Positions 1-8,284 of a DNA stretch of 37,485 bases are shown here, piece by piece; the first letter of the stretch is position 1, and each line of letters begins with the position of its first letter. The translations under genes and the position numbers were made by a program. A model generated the notes under the pieces. The model saw only the letters and a list, made by a program, of their open reading frames with translations. It ran no database searches and had not been told where the DNA came from. This DNA is from Actinomadura logoneensis (lineage in GTDB: Bacteria > Actinomycetota > Actinomycetes > Streptosporangiales > Streptosporangiaceae): NCBI RefSeq assembly GCF_003428695.1, contig NZ_QURH01000236.1:1-37485 (forward strand). The letters run 5' to 3'.

Positions 1-1032
1 GCCGCCGCCGACCCCGACGCCGCGGAGGCGACCGCCGAGGTCGGCGGGGAGCCGGGCGCCGAGACGGTGCTGGCGCTGTCCGGACGGGTGCTGCCCGCGT
101 CCGACCGGCGGGTGCTGACGGCGTTCGCGTCCCAGGCCGGGGCCGTCCTGGAGTGGCGGCGGCTGGCCGAGGAGGCGGCCCGGGCCCGGCGGCTGGAGGA
201 GGGCAACGAGATCCGCACCGCGCTGCTGGCGGCCGTCTCGCACGACCTGCGCACCCCGCTCGCGTCGATCAAGGCCGGGGTCAGCAGCCTGCGCGCCACC
301 GACGTCGAATGGGACCCCGAGGACGAGGCGGAGCTGCTGGCGTCGGTCGAGGAGTCCGCCGACCGGCTGGACGGCCTGATCGCCAACCTGCTGGACATGA
401 GCCGCCTCCAGACCGGCGTCGTCACCCCGCTGATCCGGCCGGTCGCGCTGGACGAGGTGCTGCCGCGCGCCCTGCTGAACGTGCCCGGGGAACGCGTGCG
501 GCTCGACGTCCCGGAGACCCTGCCGCCGGTCGCCGCCGATCCCGGCCTGCTGGAGCGGGCGCTCGCCAACGTGGTCGAGAACGCCGTCCGGCACGGCACC
601 GGGACCGTCCTGCTCACGGCGGGGGAGCTGCGCTTCGGCGGCGGGCCCGGCCGGGTCGAGCTGCGCGTCGTGGACCGGGGGCCCGGCGTCCCGGACGCGG
701 TGAAGGAGCGGATGTTCGCGCCGTTCCAGCGGCTCGGCGACGCGCCCAAGGGGACCGGCGTCGGGCTCGGGCTCGCCGTGGCGCGCGGGTTCGTCGCCGC
801 GATGGACGGCACGCTCACCCCGGAGGACACCCCCGGCGGCGGGCTCACCATGGTCTTCGGCCTGCCCGCCGCCCCGGTCGGCGCGCCGGCCGCCCCACCG
901 GGCGTCCGCGAGGGACCGCGCCCCGCCGGCGACCAGGATGGGCAGGACGGCCGGGACGGCCAGGACGGATCTGACGGCCGGGGCGGCCTGGGCGTGTCGG
1001 ACGGCCGGGACGAGGGAGAGGACAGGACGTGA
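1..1032 (+). CDS. kdpD: KdpD sensor histidine kinase, C-terminal part (5' end outside window)
   Basis: The reading frame is open from base 1, so this is the 3' part of a longer gene; the GTG at 67 is internal. What remains is the end of a GAF-like region, the dimerisation/phosphoacceptor helix (VSHDLRTPLASIK, H-box histidine), the N-box (ANVVENAVRHG), and the G boxes (DRGPGVP and GTGVGLGLAVARG) of the ATPase domain. The strong match to the KdpD kinase core and the KdpE gene directly behind it identify the sensor that controls the high-affinity Kdp potassium ATPase; kdpFABC probably lies upstream, outside the window. The last 60 or so residues are a Gly/Asp/Arg-rich tail encoded by short GGxCAGGACGG-like repeats (about 935-1000), which is not part of the usual kinase. 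The stop overlaps the kdpE start (GTGA). Confidence 0.93.
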   Translation, partial: AAADPDAAEATAEVGGEPGAETVLALSGRVLPASDRRVLTAFASQAGAVLEWRRLAEEAARARRLEEGNEIRTALLAAVSHDLRTPLASIKAGVSSLRATDVEWDPEDEAELLASVEESADRLDGLIANLLDMSRLQTGVVTPLIRPVALDEVLPRALLNVPGERVRLDVPETLPPVAADPGLLERALANVVENAVRHGTGTVLLTAGELRFGGGPGRVELRVVDRGPGVPDAVKERMFAPFQRLGDAPKGTGVGLGLAVARGFVAAMDGTLTPEDTPGGGLTMVFGLPAAPVGAPAAPPGVREGPRPAGDQDGQDGRDGQDGSDGRGGLGVSDGRDEGEDRT

Positions 1033-1703
1033 CACGGGTTCTCGTCGTCGACGACGAGCCGCAGATCGTGCGGGCGCTGCGGATCAACCTGAAGGCGCGC
1101 GGCTACGAGGTGGACGCCGCGCCGGACGGCCGGACCGCGCTCGACCTCGCCGCGCGCCGCCACCCCGACGTGATCCTGCTCGACCTGGGCCTGCCCGACA
1201 TGGACGGCACCGAGGTGATCCGCGGCCTGCGCGGCTGGCTGAGCGCGCCGATCATCGTGCTGTCCGCCCGGCGGGAGTCCGACGACAAGGTGGAGGCCCT
1301 GGACGCCGGGGCCGACGACTACGTCACCAAGCCGTTCGGGATGGCGGAGCTGCTGGCGCGGCTGCGCGCCGCCGTCCGCCGCGCCGCCCCCGTGGAGGAG
1401 GCCCCGGTCGTCCGGACCGAGGCGTTCAGCGTGGACCTGGCCGCCAAGCGGGTCGAGCGGAACGGCCGGGACGTCCGGCTCACCCCGACGGAATGGCACA
1501 TCCTGGAGCTGCTGGTCCGCAATCCGGGCCGGCTCGTCGGGCAGCAGCAGCTCCTGCAGGAGGTGTGGGGGCCCACGTACGTCAAGGAGACCAACTACCT
1601 GCGGGTCTACATGGCCCAGCTGCGCCGCAAGCTGGAGGACGACCCGTCCCACCCGAGGCACCTGATCACCGCGCCGGGCATCGGCTACCGCTTCGAGATG
1701 TGA
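1029..1703 (+). CDS. kdpE: KdpE response regulator (OmpR family)
   Basis: Full-length 224-residue response regulator. The receiver domain (about 1-120) shows the acidic pair DDE near residue 9, the phospho-acceptor aspartate in VILLDLGLPDMDG, and the conserved KPF lysine. The C-terminal winged helix of the OmpR/PhoB type includes LTPTEWHILELLVRNPGRLV and ends in the typical GIGYRFEM. It is translationally coupled to kdpD: the GTG start (1029-1031) overlaps the kdpD stop (1030-1032). Its role is transcriptional control of the Kdp potassium uptake operon after phosphorylation by KdpD. Length and motifs are ordinary; nothing looks broken. Confidence 0.96.
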   Translation: MTRVLVVDDEPQIVRALRINLKARGYEVDAAPDGRTALDLAARRHPDVILLDLGLPDMDGTEVIRGLRGWLSAPIIVLSARRESDDKVEALDAGADDYVTKPFGMAELLARLRAAVRRAAPVEEAPVVRTEAFSVDLAAKRVERNGRDVRLTPTEWHILELLVRNPGRLVGQQQLLQEVWGPTYVKETNYLRVYMAQLRRKLEDDPSHPRHLITAPGIGYRFEM

Positions 1704-1746
1704 CCCGCCCGACCCGCGCGGAGGCCTGTTTTCCCGCCGCCCCCGA

Positions 1747-1791
1747 CCGCACGAAGCCCGATCGGAGCCCGGTCGGCGCGGGTTCGTGCGG
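1747..1791 (+). terminator. candidate terminator hairpin after kdpE
   Basis: The arms CCGCACGAA-g-CCCG (1747-1760) and CGGGTTCGTGCGG (1779-1791) pair over 13 bp with one bulged base. There is no U tract, as is common in actinomycetes. It lies 44 bases past the kdpE stop and before the next gene, so it probably ends the kdp transcript. Confidence 0.6.
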
Positions 1792-1887
1792 CTCTGTCCG
1801 GGGCGTCTCGTCCGGGTCCGGGGTGTGATGGGGGTGACGGTGCCGTATCACCGCTCCTGGACCGGTTCTTTCGCCGACAGGATGCCT

Positions 1888-1893
1888 TAGGCT
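1888..1893 (+). promoter_or_regulatory. possible -10 element of a leaderless promoter
   Basis: TAGGCT lies 7 bases upstream of the ATG at 1901, which would put the transcription start on or next to the start codon. No Shine-Dalgarno sequence precedes the ATG, which fits a leaderless mRNA. No good -35 element is visible (GTTCTT at 17 bases is poor), so the call is tentative. Confidence 0.4.
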
Positions 1894-1900
1894 TCGAATC

Positions 1901-2311
1901 ATGGACGAGCGAGCGGCCGGTACGACCTCCACCGCCGGGGGCGGGGCCCGGCCCGGTGGCCTGCGGCGATTCCTGCGGCGCATGGCGTCGAGCAAGGAGG
2001 AGCTGGAGGCCGAGGAGCTCCAGCGCTCCACCGGTGAGGAGGGCGCGACCCCCATCACCGCGTGCGGCGCTCGGCAGCGCGCCTGCGTGGCCGGTACGCT
2101 ACGGACCGTGACTCTGCGACCCCGAGGCGGAGCCCCGGCCCTGGAGGCCGAGCTCTACGACGGCACCGACGTTGTCAACCTGGTCTGGCTGGGCCGGCGC
2201 AAGATCGCCGGCATCGACCCCGGCCGGCGGCTGCGCGCCGAGGGCCTGGTGAGCCTCCAGGACGGCCGCAAGGTGATGTTCAACCCCCGCTACGAACTGC
2301 GGGGCGCGTGA
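1901..2311 (+). CDS. OB-fold nucleic-acid-binding domain protein
   Basis: A 136-residue protein. After a basic N-terminal stretch and the acidic segment SSKEELEAEELQ, an OB-fold-like core follows (TLRTVTLRPRGG, ALEAELYDGTDVVNLVWLGRR, GIDPGRRLRAEGLV, VMFNPRYEL). Streptomyces and relatives carry a very similar protein at the same place, next to DUF3159 and the TrkA pair. The function is not established; the fold suggests nucleic-acid binding. The start at 1901 was chosen over the internal ATG at 1982 because the residues before 1982 resemble the N-terminus that I recall for homologues. It is followed after one base by the DUF3159 gene, so the two form an operon. Confidence 0.85.
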   Translation: MDERAAGTTSTAGGGARPGGLRRFLRRMASSKEELEAEELQRSTGEEGATPITACGARQRACVAGTLRTVTLRPRGGAPALEAELYDGTDVVNLVWLGRRKIAGIDPGRRLRAEGLVSLQDGRKVMFNPRYELRGA

Positions 2312-2312
2312 C

Positions 2313-3098
2313 GTGGCGGCCGGCGAGACCGCGTCGGCCGGCGGCCCCTCCGGCCCGTCCGGCGGCGCGGCGGGTACCGCGTCCGGTGCCGCGGCGGACG
2401 GCGTCGCGGGCGGCGCGGCCGGGTTCCAGACGGTCGAAGAGGTCATCCGCGCCCAGCTGACCAAGGTGTTCGGCGGACGGCGCGGCGTGCTCGAGGGCGC
2501 GGTGCCCACGATCGCGTTCACCGCGGGCTGGATCTTCACCCACGACCTGCGGCTGTCGCTCTACGTGGGCGGCGGGTCGGCGCTGCTGCTGCTCGCGGCC
2601 CGGATCGTCCAGCGGTCCACGCCCCAGTTCGTGCTGAACAGCCTGGTCGGCATCGCGATCGCGGCGTTCTTCGCGCTGCGCACGGGCAAGGCCGAGGACG
2701 CCTTCCTGCCCGGCATGCTCTACAGCGGCGGCGTCTCCCTGCTCATGCTGCTGTCGATCATCACCCGCTGGCCGTTCGTCGGCTTCATGATCGGCGCGGC
2801 CAACCCCGACGACCCGCTCTCCTGGCGCAAGGACCCGGCCATGGTCCGGGTGTGCACGCGGCTGTCGTGGCTGCTGCTGCTCCCCGGGGTGCTGAAGCTG
2901 GCCGTCCAGATCCCGCTGTACCTCGCCGGGCAGGTCGTCGCGCTCGGGGTGGCGAAGGTCGTCCTCGGCTGGCCCACCTACGTGGCCGCGCTCGGCCTGG
3001 CGCTGCTGATGCTGATGCGCACCAGCACCCCGCTGCAACAGCCCGCGCCCCAGGAGGCCGCGGCCCCGAACGCCACCATCGAACCCTCCGAGAGCTGA
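2313..3098 (+). CDS. DUF3159 family membrane protein
   Basis: 261 residues with a GTG start one base after the OB-fold gene's stop. An Ala/Gly-rich N-terminus (about 1-45) precedes a motif region (VEEVIRAQLTKVFGGRRGVLEGAVPTI, split here: FGGRRGVLEGAVP is the conserved part) and about five to six hydrophobic helices, ending in a short polar tail. The family is a membrane protein of unknown function found across actinobacteria beside TrkA-like genes, which hints at a role linked to ion transport, but no reaction is known. Length and order of helices are usual for the family. It converges on the TrkA gene at 3314. Confidence 0.85.
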   Translation: MAAGETASAGGPSGPSGGAAGTASGAAADGVAGGAAGFQTVEEVIRAQLTKVFGGRRGVLEGAVPTIAFTAGWIFTHDLRLSLYVGGGSALLLLAARIVQRSTPQFVLNSLVGIAIAAFFALRTGKAEDAFLPGMLYSGGVSLLMLLSIITRWPFVGFMIGAANPDDPLSWRKDPAMVRVCTRLSWLLLLPGVLKLAVQIPLYLAGQVVALGVAKVVLGWPTYVAALGLALLMLMRTSTPLQQPAPQEAAAPNATIEPSES

Positions 3099-3114
3099 CC
3101 GCCCGACCCACGCG

Positions 3115-3225
3115 TCCGCTCCGGCTTCCGCGACCGCCCGGCTGCCACAAGTGCCCGGCCTCCGCGACCGCCGGACGCTGCGACCGCTTGGACGTCGCGA
3201 CCGCCTGGACGTTGCCACCGCCAAC
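3115..3225. repeat. degenerate tandem repeats downstream of DUF3159 gene
   Basis: Several imperfect copies of a unit of about 17-20 bases, best seen in TGCGACCGCTTGGACGT and CGCGACCGCCTGGACGT, with looser copies before and after (CTCCGCGACCGCCGGACGC). They are noncoding, in a convergent intergenic region. Confidence 0.55.
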
Positions 3226-3249
3226 ATGCCGGGAAGGCCCGGAAACGGG

Positions 3250-3286
3250 AGAGTCCCGCCGCGCCGTGAGGGCGGGGCGGGACTCT
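3250..3286. terminator. strong bidirectional terminator hairpin
   Basis: The arms AGAGTCCCGCC (3250-3260) and GGCGGGACTCT (3276-3286) pair perfectly over 11 bp. After one mismatch a further 4 bp close on the 5-base loop GTGAG (3266-3270). The hairpin sits between two convergent operons (DUF3159 and TrkA) and can serve both. Confidence 0.8.
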
Positions 3287-3313
3287 GGTGGTTCAGGGGG
3301 AGTGGGGCTCCGG

Positions 3314-3973
3314 TCAGCGCCCGCTGAGCAGCTCCGCGAGCTCGTCCTCGACGTCCTGGGACGCCACGAACATCAGCTCGTCGCCGGGCTCCAGCGTGTC
3401 GTCGGGGGTCGGGACGAGGACCCGGCCCTCGCGCAGGATCGCGACCAGCGCGGTGTCGCGCGGCCAGGTCACCGACCCGACCCGCTCGCCGCCGAGCGGC
3501 GCGTCCTCGGGGAGGGTCAGCTCGACCAGGTTCGCCTCGCCCTGCCGGAACGTCATCAGCCGGACCAGGTCGCCGACGCTGACGGCCTCCTCGACCAGCG
3601 CCGACAGCAGGCGCGGGGTGGACACCGCGACGTCCACGCCCCACGACTCGTTGAACAGCCACTCGTTCTTGGGATGGTTGATCCGGGCGACGACCCGGGG
3701 CACGCCGTACTCGGTCTTGGCGAGCAGCGACACCACCAGGTTGACCTTGTCGTCGCCGGACGAGGCCACCACGACCTGGCAGCGTTCGAGGGCCGCGTCG
3801 TCCAGCGCGGCGATCTCGCAGGCGTCGGCGAGCAGCCACTCGGCCCGGGGCACCGTCTCGACCTTGATCGCGCGCGGGTTCTTGTCGATCAGCAGGACCT
3901 CGTGGCCGTTCTCCAGCAGCTCCTGCGCGATGGACCGGCCGACGGCGCCGGCCCCGGCGATGGCGACCCGCAT
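3314..3973 (-). CDS. TrkA-type potassium regulatory protein (CeoC-like)
   Basis: 219 residues. The N-terminal RCK/TrkA_N Rossmann domain begins MRVAIAGAGAVGRSIAQ (GxGxxG nucleotide-binding loop) with the acidic end of strand two in LLIDKNP. A TrkA_C domain (about 140-215) follows, with VLVPTPDDTLEPGDELMFVAS. Such proteins bind NAD(H) or nucleotides and gate a Trk/Ktr potassium channel at the inner membrane face. It is the second gene of a two-gene operon: its ATG overlaps the stop of the upstream TrkA gene (ATGA). Paired TrkA proteins are the norm here in actinobacteria (ceoB/ceoC in mycobacteria). No channel subunit gene is present in the window, unless the APC permease opposite is the partner. 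Confidence 0.92.
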   Translation of the reverse strand: MRVAIAGAGAVGRSIAQELLENGHEVLLIDKNPRAIKVETVPRAEWLLADACEIAALDDAALERCQVVVASSGDDKVNLVVSLLAKTEYGVPRVVARINHPKNEWLFNESWGVDVAVSTPRLLSALVEEAVSVGDLVRLMTFRQGEANLVELTLPEDAPLGGERVGSVTWPRDTALVAILREGRVLVPTPDDTLEPGDELMFVASQDVEDELAELLSGR

Positions 3974-4638
3974 CAGTGCTCCCCCTCGCTGCGCGCCGCG
4001 ACCGCGGCGTTGATCCGTTCCAGGTCCTCGGCGCGGGCGATCGCGTGCACGATGTCGCCGTCCTGGATGACGGTGTCGGCCTCGGGCACCAGCGCCTCGC
4101 CCATCCGGGTGAGGAACGCCACCCGGGTCCCGGCGGCGCTCTCCAGCGTGGCGACCTTCTCACCGACCCAGGTCGCGCCGGTCTCCAGCTCGGCGAGCAC
4201 GACCGTGCCCGTCGGGTCGCGCCACAGCGGCTCGGCGCCCTCCGGCAGCAGCCGGCGCAGGATCTGGTCGGCGGTCCACCGGACGGTCGCGACGGTCGGG
4301 ATGCCGAGCCGCTGGTAGACCTCGGCCCGGCGGGGGTCGTAGATCCGCGCGACGACGTTGTCCACGCCGAAGGTCTCGCGCGCCACCCGGGCGGACAGGA
4401 TGTTGGAGTTGTCGCCGCTGGACACCGCGACGAACGCCGACGCCTGGTCGATGCCCGCGTCGGTCAGGGTGTCCCGGTCGAAGCCGACGCCGGTGACCCG
4501 GCGCCCGCGGAAGCCGCCGCGCAGCCGCCGGAACGCCTCGGGATTCTGGTCGATGATGGCCACCGAGTGGCCTTTGTCCTCAAGGATGTGGGCGAGGGTC
4601 GATCCGACCCGCCCGCAGCCCATGATCACGATATGCAC
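3973..4638 (-). CDS. TrkA-type potassium regulatory protein (CeoB-like)
   Basis: 221 residues. The nucleotide-binding loop MGCGRVGSTLAH and the acidic AIIDQNPEAFRRL mark an RCK/TrkA_N domain, and a C-terminal TrkA_C domain shows LVPEADTVIQDGDIVHAI. This is the first gene of the operon and is transcribed away from the APC permease, with 165 bases between them. It is likely to act with the downstream TrkA protein as a hetero-oligomeric gating ring for a potassium transporter. Length and motifs are normal for the family. Confidence 0.92.
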   Translation of the reverse strand: MHIVIMGCGRVGSTLAHILEDKGHSVAIIDQNPEAFRRLRGGFRGRRVTGVGFDRDTLTDAGIDQASAFVAVSSGDNSNILSARVARETFGVDNVVARIYDPRRAEVYQRLGIPTVATVRWTADQILRRLLPEGAEPLWRDPTGTVVLAELETGATWVGEKVATLESAAGTRVAFLTRMGEALVPEADTVIQDGDIVHAIARAEDLERINAAVAARSEGEH

Positions 4639-4764
4639 GGCCGTTCCTTCTCCGGAGCCCGAGGTTTCCGATGATCCTTGCCGGGCTGCAAAACTACACA
4701 GCGGTCCAGGCGCTTACTACCCAACCCCATGTCACGACACTGCGGAGGCGGCGCCGCGGGGACG

Positions 4765-4795
4765 TTGAGAAGTCACAAAGGGGGCAGGCTAGAGT
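4765..4795 (+). promoter_or_regulatory. promoter of the APC permease, probably leaderless
   Basis: TTGAGA (4765-4770) and TAGAGT (4790-4795) are separated by 19 bases, slightly long. The -10 places transcription initiation at about 4802-4804, on the GTG start codon of the permease. No Shine-Dalgarno sequence lies at the right distance, in keeping with leaderless translation. Confidence 0.5.
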
Positions 4796-4803
4796 CTCGT
4801 CTC

Positions 4804-6873
4804 GTGTCGAAGGCTCCGGACCTTGTGAAGCGCCTGCTGCTGGGACGCGCCCTGCGCAGCGCTCAGCAGCACGAGCAGCTACTCCCCAAACGTATCGCCC
4901 TGCCCGTGTTCGCGAGCGACGCCCTGTCGTCGGTGGCCTACGCGCCGCAGGAGATCCTGCTCGCGCTGGGTGTCGGCGGTCTGGCGATGTACCACTACAC
5001 ACCGTGGGTGGCCGCGGCCGTCGTGGTGATTCTACTCACCGTGGTGGCGTCCTACCGCCAGAACGTCCGGGCGTACCAGAGCGGCGGCGGCGACTTCGAG
5101 GTCGCCACCACGAACCTGGGCGACAACTGGGGCGTGGTGGTGGCGAGCGCGCTGCTCGTCGACTACGTCCTGACGGTCGCGGTGTCGGTCTCGTCCGGCG
5201 TGGAGAACCTGGGCGCGCTGCTGAAGTTCCTCCAGCCGCACGAGGTGCTGGTCGCCATCGGCATCGTCGTCCTGGTGACGATCGCGAACCTGCGCGGGCT
5301 GAAGGAGGCGGGCGTCGCGTTCGCGATCCCGACCTACCTGTTCATGTTCTCGATCATCTCGATGCTGCTCTACGGGATGGTCCGGCTCGGCCTCGGCACC
5401 CACCTGAAGGCGGAGACCGCCGACTACAAGATCATCGGCAAGGAGGCCGGGCTCGGCGGGGCCGCGCTGGTCTTCCTGCTGCTCCGGGCCTTCTCGTCCG
5501 GCTGTGCGGCGCTGACCGGCGTCGAGGCGATCTCCAACGGCGTCCCGGCGTTCCGCAAGCCCAAGGGCGAGAACGCCGCCAAGACGCTGCTGATGCTCGG
5601 CCTGGTCGCCATGACGATGTTCGGCGGCGTCACCGCGTTCGCCTACTACACCAAGGCCAAGTTCGCCGAGCCCAGCCAGGGCAGCCAGCTCGTCGACCCG
5701 GCCACCGGCAAGGCCGTGCACGACGCCGACCCGGTGATCGCGCAGGTCGCGCACACCGTGTTCTCCAACTTCACGCCGGGCTTCGCGCTGGTCACCACGA
5801 TGACCGCGCTGATCCTGTTCCTGGCCGCCAACACCGCCTTCAACGGCTTCCCGGTGCTCGGCTCGGTGCTCGCGCAGAACCGCTACCTGCCGCGCCAGTT
5901 CCACACCCGCGGCGACCGGCTGGCGTTCTCCAACGGCATCATCATCCTCGCCACCCTCGCCGGCCTGCTGATCTACGCCTACGACGCGTCGGTGAGCAAG
6001 CTGATCCCGCTCTACACCGTCGGCGTGTTCGTGTCGTTCACCGTCAGCCAGGTCGGCATGGTCCGGCACTGGAACCGGCTGCTGCGCACCGAGCGCGACG
6101 GGCAGCAGCGCCGCCGGATGCAGACGTCCCGGGCGATCAACGCGTTCGGCGCGACGCTCACCGGGATCGTCCTGGTGGTCGTGCTGGTCACCAAGTTCAT
6201 GCTCGGCGCCTACATCGTCTGCATCGCGATGCCGGTGCTGTTCCTGCTGATGAAGGCGATCCGGCGGCACTACGACCGGGTCGCGGCCGAGCTGGAGCCG
6301 ACCGGCGAGGACGTGGCGCTGCCCGCCCGCAACCACGCGATCGTGCTGGTCTCCAAGATCCACAAGCCGACGCTGCGGGCGCTGGCGTACGCCCGGGCGA
6401 CCCGTCCGTCCTCGCTGGAGGCGGTCACGGTCTCGGTGGACGCCGAGGAGGCGCACCGGCTCCAGGACGAGTGGGACGCCCTCGACGTGCCCGTCCCGCT
6501 CAAGATCCTCGACTCGCCGTACCGGGAGATCACCCGGCCCGTCCTGGACTACGTCAAGAGCGTGCGCCGCAAGTCCCCGCGGGACGTGGTGACCGTGTTC
6601 ATCCCCGAGTACGTCGTCGGCCACTGGTGGGAGCACCTGCTGCACAACCAGAGCGCGCTGCGGCTCAAGGGGCGGCTGCTGTTCCAGCCCGGCGTCATGG
6701 TCACCAGCGTCGCCTGGCAGCTCCAGTCCTCCGACCGGCTGAAGGGCCGCGCCGAGCCCGCGTTCGGGTCCGCCTACCGCCGCCCGACCGGCTCCGCCGG
6801 GGCGGGCGCGGGGGCCGGGCGGCGGGATGAGGCGTCCGCAGGTGGCGGTATCGTTTCGGAACGTGACAGCTGA
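4804..6873 (+). CDS. APC-superfamily permease (possible potassium or amino-acid transporter)
   Basis: 689 residues from the GTG at 4804. The first part (about 30-480) holds some twelve hydrophobic helices, with the APC-like FASDALSSVAYAPQEILLA near the first one and SSGCAALTGVEAISNGVP further on. The last 200 or so residues are hydrophilic and cytosolic (KPTLRALAYARATRPSSLEAV). This architecture is common in actinobacteria next to TrkA pairs and resembles the KimA type of potassium/amino-acid permease, so potassium transport is plausible but unproven. An upstream ATG at about 4732 or GTG at 4678 would add residues with no family similarity and would cross the promoter, so 4804 was preferred. 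The 3' end overlaps the methyltransferase gene. Confidence 0.9.
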   Translation: MSKAPDLVKRLLLGRALRSAQQHEQLLPKRIALPVFASDALSSVAYAPQEILLALGVGGLAMYHYTPWVAAAVVVILLTVVASYRQNVRAYQSGGGDFEVATTNLGDNWGVVVASALLVDYVLTVAVSVSSGVENLGALLKFLQPHEVLVAIGIVVLVTIANLRGLKEAGVAFAIPTYLFMFSIISMLLYGMVRLGLGTHLKAETADYKIIGKEAGLGGAALVFLLLRAFSSGCAALTGVEAISNGVPAFRKPKGENAAKTLLMLGLVAMTMFGGVTAFAYYTKAKFAEPSQGSQLVDPATGKAVHDADPVIAQVAHTVFSNFTPGFALVTTMTALILFLAANTAFNGFPVLGSVLAQNRYLPRQFHTRGDRLAFSNGIIILATLAGLLIYAYDASVSKLIPLYTVGVFVSFTVSQVGMVRHWNRLLRTERDGQQRRRMQTSRAINAFGATLTGIVLVVVLVTKFMLGAYIVCIAMPVLFLLMKAIRRHYDRVAAELEPTGEDVALPARNHAIVLVSKIHKPTLRALAYARATRPSSLEAVTVSVDAEEAHRLQDEWDALDVPVPLKILDSPYREITRPVLDYVKSVRRKSPRDVVTVFIPEYVVGHWWEHLLHNQSALRLKGRLLFQPGVMVTSVAWQLQSSDRLKGRAEPAFGSAYRRPTGSAGAGAGAGRRDEASAGGGIVSERDS

Positions 6874-8218
6874 TCTCGGACCCCGTGAAGGCGACCTCCT
6901 CGAACTGGAGGTCGGCAACGTCGCCAACGGCGGCTTCTGCGTGGCCCGGCACGAGGGCCGCGTGGTCTTCGTCCGGCACGCGCTCCCCGGCGAGCGGGTC
7001 CGGGCGCGGGTCACCGAGGCCACCAAGCGGTTCCTGCGCGCGGACGCGGTGGACGTGCTCACCGCGTCCCCCGACCGGGTCGAGCCGCCGTGCCCGTTCG
7101 CCGGTCCGGGCCGCTGCGGCGGCTGCGACTGGCAGCACGCGTCGCTGCCCGCCCAGCGCCGGCTGAAGGCCGCCGTGGTCGAGGAGCAGCTCGCCCGCGT
7201 CGCCGGGATCACCCGCACCGTCCTGGTCGAGGAGGTGCCGTACCCGTTCGCGGGCGAGGACATGACGCCCCCGCCCGGCCTCGGCTGGCGCACCCGCGTC
7301 CAGTTCACGGTCGACAACGGCACGGTCGGCCTGCGCCGGCACCGCTCGCACGACATCGAGCCGATCGACGAGTGCCTGATCGCCCACCCGGGCGTCGAGA
7401 TCATGGGCATCGAGACCAAGCGCTGGCAGGGCGCGGGCAGCGTCGAGGGCATCACGTCCGCGGCGACCGGCGACCGGCTGGTCGCCGTCCGCGGCCCGAA
7501 CCCGCGCAAGATCCGCGTCCCGCGCCTGGACGTGCCCGTCCGGCTGATGCGCGGCAAGCCCGAGGCCGGCACCAACCCGCCGTACGTCCGCGAAGAGGTC
7601 CAGGGGCGGATGTTCCAGGTCTCCGGCTCGGGCTTCTGGCAGGTCCACCCGGGCGCGGCGCAGACCCTCGCCGCCGCCGTCATCGACGCGCTGGAGCCCA
7701 AGCCGGGCGAGATCGCCCTCGACCTGTACTGCGGCGTCGGCCTGTTCTCGGCGTTCCTCGCCGAGCGGGTCGGCCGCGACGGCCTGGTCGTCGGCGTCGA
7801 GTCGGACGGCCAGGCCGTCCGGGACGCCAAGTTCAACCTGCGCGACCTGCCGCAGGTCTCGGTCGAGCGCGGCCCGGTCGAGGAGGTCATCGCCGACCTG
7901 GAGTTCGGCCGCTCCGACGACTCGACCGGCCGGACGCAGAACAAGCGCGCCTCCGGCCACCGCCGCGGCTCCCGCATGCGCGGCGCGGACGTCGTCGTCC
8001 TCGACCCGCCCCGCACGGGCGCGGGCCGCGAGGTCGTCGACCGCGTCGCCGCCCTCACCGGCCGCAAGATCGCCTACGTCTCCTGCGACCCGGCGACCCT
8101 GGCCCGCGACCTCGCCTACTTCTCCGAGCGAGGCTGGACCCTGGAGTCCCTCCGAGCCTTCGACGCCTTCCCCATGACCCAGCATGTGGAGTGCCTGGCC
8201 ACCCTGATCAGAGGCTGA
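6863..8218 (+). CDS. TrmA/RlmD-like class I SAM-dependent RNA (uracil-5) methyltransferase
   Basis: 451 residues from GTG 6863; ATG 6827 in the same frame would add 12. An N-terminal TRAM domain (GDLLELEVGNVANGGFCVAR) is followed by clustered cysteines CPFAGPGRCGGCDWQ, which match the iron-sulfur cluster of RlmD. The SAM motif LDLYCGVGLF, the motif VVLDPPRTGAGREVV and the catalytic cysteine in SCDPATLARD are all present. The expected reaction is C5 methylation of a uridine in rRNA or tRNA. The gene overlaps the permease end by 11 bases and is probably co-transcribed with it, a pairing often seen in actinomycetes. A 20-residue basic insert (about 355-375, RTQNKRASGHRRGSRMRG) before the DPPR motif is unusual and may touch RNA. 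Confidence 0.9.
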   Translation: MTADLGPREGDLLELEVGNVANGGFCVARHEGRVVFVRHALPGERVRARVTEATKRFLRADAVDVLTASPDRVEPPCPFAGPGRCGGCDWQHASLPAQRRLKAAVVEEQLARVAGITRTVLVEEVPYPFAGEDMTPPPGLGWRTRVQFTVDNGTVGLRRHRSHDIEPIDECLIAHPGVEIMGIETKRWQGAGSVEGITSAATGDRLVAVRGPNPRKIRVPRLDVPVRLMRGKPEAGTNPPYVREEVQGRMFQVSGSGFWQVHPGAAQTLAAAVIDALEPKPGEIALDLYCGVGLFSAFLAERVGRDGLVVGVESDGQAVRDAKFNLRDLPQVSVERGPVEEVIADLEFGRSDDSTGRTQNKRASGHRRGSRMRGADVVVLDPPRTGAGREVVDRVAALTGRKIAYVSCDPATLARDLAYFSERGWTLESLRAFDAFPMTQHVECLATLIRG

Positions 8219-8264
8219 CCCACCCGGCGCCCGGCCGACCGCCACTCCATCCCCAGGCCCAGCT

Positions 8265-8280
8265 CCCCGCGCACGCGGGG
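8265..8280. terminator. short GC hairpin between convergent genes
   Basis: CCCCGC (8265-8270) and GCGGGG (8275-8280) close on the loop GCAC. It lies between the methyltransferase end and the convergent membrane-protein gene that ends at 8285. It is short but very GC-rich. Confidence 0.5.
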
Positions 8281-8284
8281 ACGG

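Noticed and set aside
5032-8067. Very long open frames (over 1000 residues) on the minus strand opposite the APC and methyltransferase genes
   Set aside because: They are the result of high GC content; their composition is Arg/Pro/Gly/Asp-rich without domains, and the plus-strand genes have clear motifs throughout.
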